64,000 bases of DNA from Pyrocephalus nanus. Taxonomy: Eukaryota; Chordata; Aves; Passeriformes; Tyrannidae. The DNA lies in contig CM076280.1 of assembly GCA_038380795.1 (NCBI GenBank), positions 9,783,501-9,847,500 of the forward strand. Direction: 5' to 3'. How positions within the stretch are numbered: position 1 is the first letter of the stretch; each line of letters begins with the position of its first letter. The position numbers were made by a program, and so were the translations under genes. Below, piece by piece: positions 1 to 23,972 of this stretch. A model generated the notes under the pieces. That model worked only from the letters and a program-made list of their open reading frames with translations. It was not told where the DNA came from and ran no database searches.

Positions 1-60
1 CTTCATTTTGCTGCGTCAGCAGGTCCTGGGACTCCCTAACAACACCCCTCTCCTCCCCAG

Positions 61-14411
<14,351 letters not shown>

Positions 14412-14466
14412 AAGAAGGTGTTGCAGAGACGCTGGTGCTCAGTGAGAGTCAGAAGCTCGAGGGAGA

Positions 14467-14500
<34 letters not shown>

Positions 14501-14612
14501 GACCTTGGATGCTTTTATTAAAGGATCCTTTTTAAATATGTTTTTATAAAAAAAAAAAAAAGGAGAGGAAAAAAAAAAGACAAATTTAATTCCTTTTTTT
14601 TTTTTTTTTAGT

Positions 14613-14621
14613 ATTTATTTA
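14613..14621 (+). promoter_or_regulatory. AU-rich element ATTTATTTA in NOTCH1 3'UTR
   Basis: Overlapping AUUUA pentamers (UAUUUAUUUAUG) in a U-rich context, of the kind bound by HuR/TTP-family proteins to set mRNA stability. Further ATTTA-containing sequence follows at 14657-14662. Confidence 0.55.
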
Positions 14622-14645
14622 TGTACTTTTTATTTTACATGAAAA

Positions 14646-14652
14646 CACTGCC
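14646..14652 (+). promoter_or_regulatory. miR-34/449 seed match (7-mer) in NOTCH1 3'UTR
   Basis: CACTGCC is complementary to nucleotides 2-8 of miR-34a/449. NOTCH1 is an established miR-34a target in mammals. It lies 235 nt after the stop codon. Confidence 0.5.
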
Positions 14653-15402
14653 TTTTTTATTTATATGTTCTATTGTTAAGAACTCAATGTGGGACACCAG
14701 TTGTGTTTCAAGAAATGGACAAATTAGGTTTTTATAGGATGTTCTCTTTTGTTTGGGGGGGTTCATTGTGTTTGATTTGAGAGGAAATGTCTGTGTAAAG
14801 CTATAAGCAGCGATTTTATGATCCTCAAATGCCATTAATTTATTTTTTTCTCTTTCAACTCAGAAAGAGAGGTGAGAAAGAAAAGGGGAAGAAAAAATTG
14901 ACTAAAAATACCACTCCTTGGGGGGGGGGGGGAAATTAAGTATCAACAAGTTTTTTAAATGTACTTTAAAATGTTTCCTTTGCTATTATATGAGAGGACA
15001 TTTTATGGTACCAGTCATGAATCTTTGTTTAAATTTCAGTATTATATAGTTGTACATTTGCCTTGATAATAGAAATTTTTGTTCTCTCTTGTTTTTATAT
15101 ATATATATAAAAATATATATATTTAAATGAATTTTATGATCTAAAAAAAAAAGAAAATCAGGATTATAGACCTGTAAGAACAGGTTCTAAGCTAAAAAAA
15201 ACAACTACAAAACATGAATACTGTCCCCCATCAAAAAGAAATGTATTTGCCAAACTTCCAAGAGAGCAAACCCATAACTATGGAGTATATACACAAAGGA
15301 GACTTAATTTTACTTTGAATATCTTTACTGGTTTTGGTTTGTTTTTTTTATTGTTGATGTTGTTGTTTTTTTCCGTGTTTGCCGTTGAGTAACTGTTTAA
15401 GA

Positions 15403-15408
15403 AATAAA
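15403..15408 (+). terminator. Proximal poly(A) signal of NOTCH1
   Basis: AATAAA, within GAAATAAAATGCC, about 1 kb after the stop. It is followed by T/G-containing sequence. A cleavage site about 15-25 nt downstream would give the shorter 3'UTR form. Confidence 0.6.
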
Positions 15409-15523
15409 ATGCCAATATAAACTTTGTAAACCACATCCTTATTTTAAGGATGGCCTGCCTATTTTAAAGAGGGCGTGTCTATTAATGCAGACACCCCGAG
15501 TGAGATTACAAAGCATTTTATAA

Positions 15524-15531
15524 CACTGCCA
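15524..15531 (+). promoter_or_regulatory. miR-34/449 seed match (8-mer) downstream of the first poly(A) signal
   Basis: CACTGCCA is a full 8-mer site for the miR-34/449 seed. It lies beyond the proximal AATAAA, so it would be present only in the long 3'UTR form. Confidence 0.5.
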
Positions 15532-16267
15532 CCACCACGTGCTCGCCCGGATCCAGCTCCTCTGGCAGTGCCACTGCTGCTGGTTTTAGTGGGATGCTGG
15601 ACTGGCTGAACTGGAGGGCGAAGGGCAGCACAGCTGAGCCTGTGCCGTGAAACCTTTAACATTTTGTTCTGTAACGTTAGCCTGGAGTGATGCATCTTTT
15701 TTTATATTGGTGTACACTCTTTCTGTGTATCATGTAAAATATAGTATAAGCCTGTGGCAGATTTAATGTTTGTAAATATCTTTTTTTTTTTTTTTTTAAA
15801 GAAAAGGTGGATTTTGTTTCAAAAATCTAAATGAGCGAGTCTTAAATATATCATAAATATATCACCTTATAGAGGTGTTGGAATATCACTCACTCGGGTG
15901 CGAAGGCAAGCAGACACCCTAAGACTAGATATGTGGATGGGACAGGCAGATAGAGAGCAGTTAATCAAGAAAAACCTAAGAAAAGGGTTCCTTCTCCTCA
16001 TTCCTTTTTATTAGAACACCAAATAAAATGGATTTTTTCCCAAGGCCCAGCGCCTTGCTGAGCACTCATCTTAGTTAACATTTCAGACCATTGTTTATTG
16101 TGACACGCCTAATATGAGTGATAAAAACATCACGTGGTGTTGAACCTTCCTATGTTTTATAAACTAGAGTGTAGTTTAAGAAAAGATATCTTCTGTAATA
16201 AAAAGCTATCTACATGCAAAGTTGTAGTTTGCAAAAATGATGTATTTTTTTTGGTTAACTGATTTGC

Positions 16268-16273
16268 AATAAA
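16268..16273 (+). terminator. Distal poly(A) signal of NOTCH1
   Basis: AATAAA, within GCAATAAATGATGC, at the end of the AT-rich UTR-like sequence. GT-rich sequence follows (CTCGGTGTTTTTGTTACGG, about 40 nt on), and the base composition changes here. It is the best candidate for the gene end. Confidence 0.55.
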
Positions 16274-19200
16274 TGATGCTTCCGGGCATCTAGATTTTAC
16301 TAAAACTGGAACTCGGTGTTTTTGTTACGGAGCGGTCGAAATCTGGGCTTGGCACCTGCTGGTCCTCGATAGTGCAGGGCTGCCTTTTGGCACAGAGCGC
16401 TGGATCTTCCCCAGCATCTTGTTCTCTGTGTGGAAGCTCAGAGAGGGCTTTGGATGGTGAAAGTTTCTCCTTAACTGGTGGGAAAACTCTCACTGGCTTG
16501 AGGCGTCTGGTCCGAGCAAGGCAAGAGGGGCTCTGAAAAGCCTGTTCAAAGTATTGGAAAATGTTGCTTTCTGATCAGTTTTTTTAGGAGAATTTCTGGC
16601 TGGTGAGACGGTGAAGGGTAAAAAATAGGCATGTGCTTTAATTCCATAGTGCCCATGGGAACAGTGTGGTGTTGGGGGTTACCTGCAGTGATTCCTACTT
16701 CCCAGGCAGCGCTGAGCCCGTGGCCAGGCTCTTGGATGTGACACAGATTGGAACTGGGAAGCCACAGGATGAGGAACAGCAGCACCAGAGGGCCAGTTTT
16801 TGTGTCACTCCGAGCACAACCACCACCCAGAAATGTCTGCTGTCCCTGCTGCGCCCAAGATTTTTAAGGTAATTTAATTTAATTCTTTCTCTCCCCCACA
16901 GGGAGTCTCTCTAGTCCAAATGCAGCTGCAAAGTCCCCAGATAACTGGATATAAATAGCAGAGCCATTGACCTCCTCCCAAATCACATAAGCCTGGAATG
17001 CTGGTATTTTCCACTCGGTGGCTGGGGAGGGAGTGGGCGTGTGTGTACATGTACCTGATATCCATCCAGCCCCAGATGGATCTGGGGCCACTAGACATTT
17101 GCTGCACAACCACTCAGCAGCTGGTGCTGTGGTGTTTTATGTGCCACCCAGCAGCGAAACACAGCATGTTCAGGGGGGCAGGGAGGTGAAGTTCCAGGGT
17201 TCAGTCCCAGAAAACTCCATGGAAAGGGGGATTTCAACTGAGGACAAACCCCTTTGCCCCCTGCAAAAGGTGGTTCCATGGCAAGGATCTCGTTACCCCC
17301 GAGGGACGTCCTGGGGATGGGCTTCCCAAGATTTGCTCTTCCCCACAGTTGTGTCTTGCTGCATTCCATCGCATCTCGATGCATCCCATCTGCAAAATTT
17401 AGTTTTTAAGTGTTTAGCCTCCAATTACTCATATATTTATGAAGGCACCTGGTGACCCATAGACTCCTGCCAGTCCCTTGTCCCTGTTTTCCTGACTGGG
17501 TACATGAGATGGTCGTGGGGGTCACAGATCCCTAGCGGGGATTAAGGCAAATTTAAACAAGAAATGAGAGAAATGGCCCCAGTTTCAAACTCTCCCTCCA
17601 CACTTAAAGCTTTCACACCAACTCCCTATCCAGAAGGAGTTGCCTTCCCTCGGTCCCCTCCAACCAAACCATGTTGTTGTCCCACCACAAGCTCATCTTC
17701 CTGTCATGTTGGGAGCTGAATTTCAAGCTCTGCTGTCACCAGAAGATGATGAGGAATTAGTGGCAAGTGTTTGTTTTAGCATTCCAGGTGAAAAAAAGCT
17801 GAGAAGCACTAAAATTATACCCACTGCCAAAGGAAGGGTTCAGAAGTGTTTGCATAAAACAAGATTAGCACCAGCTATTGCCATGGCAGGAATGCTGGTG
17901 CTAAGAGGAATCAGTGCACCTGAACTATTTGTTTACATGCTGGAGGGCTTTTTTTCTTTTCATTCTTTGTTTTCATTATTCCTGCTCAATTAGATGGGAC
18001 ATTCAGAAGTTGCTACTCTGTATTGCTTCTACCTCCAGGCTGTTGGTGTTTGCTCAGAAAGTTGTTCACAGCTGCTCCAACCCTGATTGACGATTTGTTG
18101 CTGCAACTCAAATCACCCTCTGAAGAATGTTCAGAGGAGCCAAATGCACCTCGGGTTTAGCCTCCCTGGAATTCCACATGGCTTAATGTGGCTGGGGTGG
18201 TGTGAATAATCGTAGCAACAAAATGAGTAAATTAATAAAACTCAGCTTGTCCAGCTGGCAAACATGATGCAGAATGCTGGTAAGGGATACAGATACTCCC
18301 CTTTAACCATTTTCCCTGTTTCTTAATTCAGAGAATGATCTTTTTCATAGAAATTTTGATTTATGGTTGTACACAGCCTAATGACTGAATAAATCCTCAA
18401 AATGTAATGGAAAAAGGACAGTGTAATTTGTGTTGTACCCCAGGCGAGCTGAGGAAGCAGGGGAGAAGGATGTGCTTTTTATTTGTAATGGGTCACTCGA
18501 GCCCAGAACTGTATTGCTGAGTACAGCAAAGCAGTTAGAAAACTTCAGGATAAAAAGGGATCAAAAAAAGTCCTATTGTGACAATTCTTTATAATCACAT
18601 ACCAGGAGAACAAGCAAAGGTGAGATCCATATATAAGAAGAAGGTAAGATAATATGTAACGTGAATCTCTAACTATAGAAACAGATGAGAGCAATTGATG
18701 GTATTTAGAACACATCTGTATTTTTAAAAAGCCAGTCAGGCTAATTAAAATCATGTTTCCTCAGATTACACCTGTTGGAGGAAATATCAAGGGAGAACCA
18801 GGGCTTTATCTGCAACTCATGCCTGTGTAGGGAAATTGTATTTGACAAGCTGGTTTAGAAGAATGTTCCTACAAGAGAGGGAGATGAAAGGCCCTTAAAA
18901 ATCACAGCGCTGCCTCTGCTGTTCCCACACCAGCATCAAAGTGCTGCTTCCCCTGCTTGGACAGGGCTTTGAGGATATTCCCCTGCTTTAATGATCAAGC
19001 TGCAGAAACAGCTCTTGCACTGATAATGACCCTTGATTAAGATGTTTGTTTAGCTCGTTGTGTTTTCTTTCCCCTCCAAGGCTGGTTTTTGGGTGCAGAG
19101 CGTGACAGTGTGGGCACTGCCAGTGAAGGGTGAATGAGAGACATTTCTCTGGTGCTGGAACAGGGGGTCCCCACTTAAAAACTTAGTGTAAAACAGACCT

Positions 19201-19276
19201 GCAACACAGAGCCAGGAGAGGGGAGTGAAATGTTTAGACTTGCACTTGAACTGTATGACATCATGTTATGATCTTG

Positions 19277-19319
19277 GATATATATGTATGTGTGTGTGTA
19301 TATATATATATATATATAA
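19277..19319. repeat. TA/TG microsatellite
   Basis: ATATATGTATGTGTGTGTG followed by about ten TA units. It abuts the 5' edge of a CR1 fragment. Confidence 0.9.
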
Positions 19320-19321
19320 AC

Positions 19322-19575
19322 ATGCAGAAGGACGTGAAGCTGGGGAAGGGGCTGGGGCTGAGGGGACTGAGGGGGGCTTATCCTGGAGAAAAGGAGGTTC
19401 AGGGGGGACCTTCTTACTCTGCAACTTCCCGACAAGAGTTTGGAGCCAGGGAGGGGTCAGGCTCTGTTCCCAGGGAACAAGGGACAGGATGGGAGGAAAC
19501 GGCTCAAGCTGCACCATTGGAGGTTTAGGTTGGACTTCAGGGAAAAATTCTTTATGTGAGGGGGGGGTCAAATGT
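19322..19575 (+). repeat. CR1 internal fragment, sense orientation
   Basis: It matches the ORF2-end/3'UTR portion of avian CR1: ATGCAGAAGGACGTGAAGCTGG, then a GGGGGGACCTTCTTACTCTGCAACT segment, GGGAACAAGGGACAGGATGGGAGGAAACGG, and GGTTTAGGTTGGACTTCAGGGAAAAATTCTTTA. It is truncated at both ends, and the usual 3' end is missing. Confidence 0.8.
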
Positions 19576-19817
19576 TTACAGTTCTCAGTTCCATCAGCCC
19601 GGAGCAGTCCCCAGTGCTCGCCCCACATTCCACGAGGACCAGGACCGGGACTGGGACCAGCGGTGCTTTGTCCCGCCCTGGCGGCCGCCCGCGACATTGC
19701 ACCCACCCCGGGACCCCGAGGGGACCGCGACCCGCACGGGAACTCCACGGGACACTCCCCCAAGCCCCGGCGGGGAGAGGGGCGAGGCCGCGGTAGAACC
19801 GGGGAGAGGCTGAGACG

Positions 19818-19869
19818 GGAATCGAACCCCCGGTCCCTCAGACGCTCCCCCCGGGGCGGGACTCGAACC
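19818..19869 (-). promoter_or_regulatory. Two perfect RNA polymerase III B-box motifs without a tRNA
   Basis: On the minus strand GGTTCGATTCC (19818-19828) and GGTTCGAGTCC (19859-19869) both match the TFIIIC B-box consensus GGTTCGANTCC. The second sits in a perfect T-arm-like hairpin (GCGGG-TTCGAGT-CCCGC). No A box, anticodon arm or acceptor-stem partner can be found, so these are not complete tRNA genes. They lie about 120-180 bp upstream of SEC16A exon 1. Confidence 0.5.
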
Positions 19870-19879
19870 CGCGGCCCTC

Positions 19880-20089
19880 TGTCCCGCCCCCTTTTCCCGC
19901 GGCCACAACCACCACCGGGCGCCGCGCGCGCCCGTCTGACGTCACCGCGCGCCGCGGCGTGACACGTCGGCGGCGGCCCCGCGATCCGGATGTGCCAAGA
20001 TGGCGGCGGTGGCTGCCGGTGCCGGGGCCGTGAGGGGCGGCGGGGCCCGCGCCCGCCGCTGAGGGGCTGTGGCCCGTGGGGGCTGCCAG
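19880..20089 (+). promoter_or_regulatory. SEC16A: SEC16A CpG promoter and non-coding exon 1
   Basis: A very CpG-rich block. A palindromic CRE, TGACGTCA, lies at 19937-19944, and an ACGT-core element (GTGACACGTCGG) at 19959-19970. A YY1-type AAGATGGCGGC lies at 19998-20008; such elements usually sit just downstream of the start site. Exon 1 would end at the donor CCAG|GTACGG (GT at 20090). The start site itself is inferred to be about 19970-19995. There is no TATA box. Confidence 0.7.
20000..20062 (+). other. Upstream ORF in SEC16A exon 1 (20 codons)
   Basis: The ATG inside the YY1 element has a strong context (A at -3, G at +4). It opens a 20-codon Ala/Gly/Arg-rich frame closed by TGA inside exon 1. 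It would be translated only if transcription starts upstream of 20000. A second ATG at 19990, in another frame, stays open into intron 1. Confidence 0.45.
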
Positions 20090-23000
20090 GTACGGCCGGG
20101 GCGGAGCGAAGGGGCGTGCCGGGGGCGTCCCGGGGGCGCCGCGTGAAGAGCGCCGGGCCCTTGAGGTGCGAGCACCGGTGGGGGGGGGCTCCGGGGCCCG
20201 GCCTGCCGAGCCTCAGGGTGGGCCCTGGGGCGGCCGCAGTGGGGGCCGGCGGGGCTCGCAGCCCCCCGCGGCTGGGCCGGGCGGTGGTGCCGCGGGGAAG
20301 GGCGAAGGCGCTGCCGCAGTGGCGGCCGGGGGGGGTTCCCGCAGGATCCGTGTGGCGGTGGGCTGGCTCGGTGGGACGCGGGGGTGCGGGGGGTGTTCAG
20401 GGGGGCGCGGGAGGGAGGAGGTGCCGCCCGATGTTTGGTGTCACGCACTCCCCGTGGGGACGCGCGGCGCCTCTGCCGGCTCGGGGCTGTTTTTCCGAGC
20501 TGTCAGGTGCCACAGGTCCGAGCTCCGCTGCTGACTCAGGGACCTGCCGGGGCAGAGAGCTGGTGGTTCGGGGTCCTCTCGAAAGCAGCGGGAGTGTTTT
20601 GTGCCGCTGCGGTGCTCTGGGTTCCCAGACAGCTCTTACCACGGGATCGCAGCCTGGTTTGGGTTGGTAGGACCTCAAAGCCCATCTCGTTCCACCCCCT
20701 GCCATGGTCAGGGACGCCTCCCACGATCCCAGGTTGCTCCAAGCCCCGTCCAACCTGGCCTTGGACACTTCCAGGGATGGGGCAGCCACAGCTTCTCTGG
20801 GAATTCCATCCCAGCCCCTCGCCACCCTCACAGGGAAGAATTGCTTCCCAGTATCCCATCTAACCCTGCCTTCTCTCAGTTTAAACCCATTTTTCCCTGT
20901 CCTGTCCCTGCATTTTTGCTGAATAACGTTTATAACCATTTAGGAGAAGGCCAGTAGGAAGCTGTCAGGGGTATAAAAGATATAGAACGTGTTTGGTCTG
21001 AGTGTCACCCACATGTGTGCAGATGTGCAGCTGTCTACATGGAAAAGGAATTCTGAAAAACCAGTGTCCCAGTCGTTGCTGTAAATCTCATTTTCCAGCT
21101 GTTCTTGTCTTTGAGGTTGCAGTAGGGCTTTTTAGTCACTTTGTTCTCATCAGGAATCTGTGTATGTGAATGTTATTTATTATTTGGTTCATCGTGTGTG
21201 AGAACTAGAATTAATATTAGAATTAATTAGTTCTCTGTAACCTGCTTTTGTGGACATATTCTATCTAAGAGCAATTTATTTAGCTTATGTCCCTCAGAGA
21301 TAGGATTCAACTAATTCCCCCCAAATAAACTTGTATATGAAGCTACAGAGCTTTTCAGGTGAATTTTTTTATGGCCTTGTCTAGAGGGTGTTTTTAATCT
21401 TTTTTTTTCCTCTCTGGTAATGTTTTTTTTTGGTACTCCTGGAGACACCCTCTGCAATTGTTATTACTGGTGACTAATGTTTGGCAGTCTGCTCTGCTTT
21501 ATCAATTAATGAACCAGCTGAAAGTTAAGAATTTCCAAACTAGATACAGCAGAGGTGGATTGCTTTAACTTGTGTAGTTATTTCTCATTTATAAATACCT
21601 TAAAATCAGCATTTCTGTTAACCCTGGCTGAGAGGCAGGGAGGGTCAGTAGCACTGAGTTGATAGCGGTTGTTTAAATTACCTGACATGGGCATGTCCAT
21701 TGTATTTGGACTCAATCCCTCAAATCTTGGGTGCTTTTACTGCTGTGTGCAGTCTGTTAATATTAACTGTGCTTTTGAGGAAGCTGAGCCCTCATGTTGA
21801 ACTTCTGTCATCAGACAATCAGAGATCCTGCTGGAGGAATGGCAAGTTCTGCCTTTAAAGTCCACACTAGAAGTTTGGAAGTTGGGTATTTGGGAAGTTG
21901 GCTTTTGTGCTCAGCTGTATTTCAGAAACAACTTCTCTGTGAAAAACAGAGCTGCTTGGTAGATATCAATGTTTTGTTCGGTGAAATTAGTGTTTTCCAT
22001 CTGCCTTGGCATGTGGTTTAATTAGCTTTTTTTCTCCCTCCCCAGTCCAAAGGATGTTGCGTAAACCCACGAGCTTATTTGGAGGGGAGAGAGGAGGTTT
22101 TGCAGATTGGTTAATGCAGCAAAAACCACGCTGAGAAAGAACTGGTGATGTCCAGAAGAGCCTGGGGTTACTTCAGCTTGTGGAAATTGGGCTGGGTGTT
22201 TAGGCAGGGTTTCCATGCTTGGCAGTTAAATGTGGCCAGCTGGAAAACCTTCACCTCGGGATGATCATAACAGGAGAAAAGATTGCAAAGCTCTGAAAGC
22301 TTTTTGTGAGCATTCCTTGGTGGAATTCAGCAGGCAGCTGTGCTCCAAAAAGAATGGTGAAGGCAAATGCAAGTAGTGCATGAAATTGGTGAAGCTTTCT
22401 GAAGTCACTTCTGGTTGTCTTTTCCATTTTAATAAAATACAAATTTATTCAATCTTAAGATATGGCTGTGGAATGTATGGATATGGGGAGAATCAGAGGG
22501 ACTCTGACTCTGGAAGAGGGTCCTGGATTATACACAGGGCTGTTGGAGGGGTTTTTCCCTAGGATATGTTGTGCTGATGTCTGGTAGAGTCTGTGTAGGT
22601 CCTGCTGTGGTACTGTGGCTTTTGATTGGATTTTTTTTTTAGTTATAAATCTGTGTGAAATACACGTAGTTACTCAGAATGTATTGTTGATAACCAGAAA
22701 TCAGGAGTGTTTTCATTTGAACTTTTTTCTCACTATTAAAATTCTGGCTTGATTGCAAACATCTGACTTTTCTGGCTTCCCATTTTATTACTCTTACTGA
22801 GAAGATGCCGAATCTTAAAAGAGCTCCAGCTAAAAATTGCACAGCTTTTGTCTGTCTTTTGTAAAGATCTGAAATGAAGCAATTGCTGTGGGTGCTTCAC
22901 CCTCCATATTATAAACTGTATTTGTTGTGTACCATCAGAAAACAAAACTATCACACGCTGCTAAAGCTTCACTGGCCTACACTGGACAAGTACTGAGGAA

Positions 23001-23972
23001 TTCCTCTGGTTTTGTCAGCTTCCCTCTTTCCCACATTGTTCAGGAGTGATAAAATTGAGAAAGACACCCTGATGAATTGAGTGAGCTTCCTGTGTAGCAG
23101 ATTCCTGGCTGGCATTGTTTGGAGTTGGGGTTGGATTACTTCACCCTGAAATAGAGCTGTAACCCTGAGACTGTGCCAGAGTCCCTCTGGTGTTAAATTG
23201 AGAACCTTCATTAATAGGTGGGGGGAGCTGATTGTTTTTCTATCCTCAAATGCAGTTTTATTATGCACCATTCATCCAGGAGAGACAATATTTGTGATGG
23301 AAATCCAATTGCCTTTCTCAAAATAAATAACGCCAGTGTCCTGCACAACCTTGTCTTGATAAAACAGAAATGGGCTGTGTTCTGTTGGGGATGATAACAT
23401 CTGGTGAATTCCTTCTTGGGATGCTTCTCATCTTACCTGTGAAAAGCTCCATTCACATGGAGCAGCAGTGCAGCCGAGCTGAAGATCATCTCTAATAGAA
23501 TTAGAGGTAGATAATAACTTCTTATCTCCTCATAAGTGAATTAAGCAGGCCATAGTGCTTGCAGGCTCTGTTGTAGGCTGGCTGCTGATGCATATTTCTG
23601 CTTAAAACAAATTTGGGGGAATGTAACAGTACAATACCATTGGTGCTGTAACAGTCCAGGGGTTTAGTACAGGTCTGACCTGTGTTCAGTTACTCTTACT
23701 TGGAGCTGTTTGTTAATACAGTTGTTAAATGATGTGCATTGTTACCACACAGCATTAAACTTCATTAATACTGGAAATACAAGTGGAAATAAAATGGAAA
23801 TAAAAATGGAAGAAATACAATGTTGTGCATTAATTTCTGACGCCTTCTGGAGAAAGGGGGGGATATTTCCCGCTTCAAATTCTTCAAACTATTTTGTTTC
23901 TCAAATAAAAACTGCTCAAGCGCTGCATTATGGTGAGAAGGGAGACTCACTTGTCGTGTTTTGCCTCAGCAG
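20090..23972 (+). other. SEC16A: SEC16A intron 1
   Basis: A 3.9-kb intron between the non-coding exon 1 and the exon with the start codon. The first 500 bp are still CpG-rich. An antisense CR1 lies at about 20654-20920. The rest is ordinary AT-rich intron in which I recognise no gene, RNA or repeat. Confidence 0.7.
20654..20920 (-). repeat. CR1 retrotransposon, antisense, in SEC16A intron 1
   Basis: Reverse-complemented avian CR1 3' region: TCCACCCCCTGCCATGG, CAGGTTGCTCCAAGCCC, TGGCCTTGGACACTTCCAGG, GGCAGCCACAGCTTCTCTGG, and the further upstream CACAGGGAAGAATTGCTTCCC segment. It is among the longest copies here. Confidence 0.88.

Larger units (their letters stand above)
14412..16300 (+). other. 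NOTCH1: NOTCH1 3' untranslated region (end inferred)
   Basis: AT-rich sequence after the stop codon, with homopolymer runs (27 T at 14469-14495, several A runs) and a TA microsatellite near 15097-15120. Candidate poly(A) signals AATAAA occur at 15403-15408, 16022-16027 and 16268-16273. The last gives a 3'UTR of about 1.9 kb and the first about 1.0 kb. Which is used cannot be told from sequence. The UTR includes an AU-rich element and two miR-34-type seed matches, listed separately. Confidence 0.75.
16320..19800. other. NOTCH1-SEC16A intergenic interval, no gene recognised
   Basis: About 3.5 kb. I see no conserved coding frame; the longest open frames here (for example 17018-17455) lack codon-like composition or recognisable sequence. 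It contains a TA/TG microsatellite and one CR1 internal fragment near its right end. Given its position beside NOTCH1 it could hold enhancers, but nothing in the sequence proves that. Confidence 0.6.

Noticed and set aside
17018..17455. A 145-codon open frame in the NOTCH1-SEC16A interval
   Set aside because: No splice or promoter context, no familiar protein pattern, and overlapping frames of similar length on the other strand.
19277..19319. TATA-like sequence as a promoter
   Set aside because: It is part of a dinucleotide microsatellite more than 600 bp from the CpG promoter, with no exon following it.
19800..19900. Possible tandem tRNA genes on the minus strand
   Set aside because: Only T-arm/B-box-like parts are present. 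The acceptor stem, D-arm (A box) and anticodon arm cannot be built in the 48 nt upstream of either one.
20384..20957. Open frames overlapping SEC16A intron 1 and the antisense CR1
   Set aside because: They consist of CpG-island sequence joined to the CR1 3' end. CR1 3' ends in both orientations give similar spurious frames at several places in this window.
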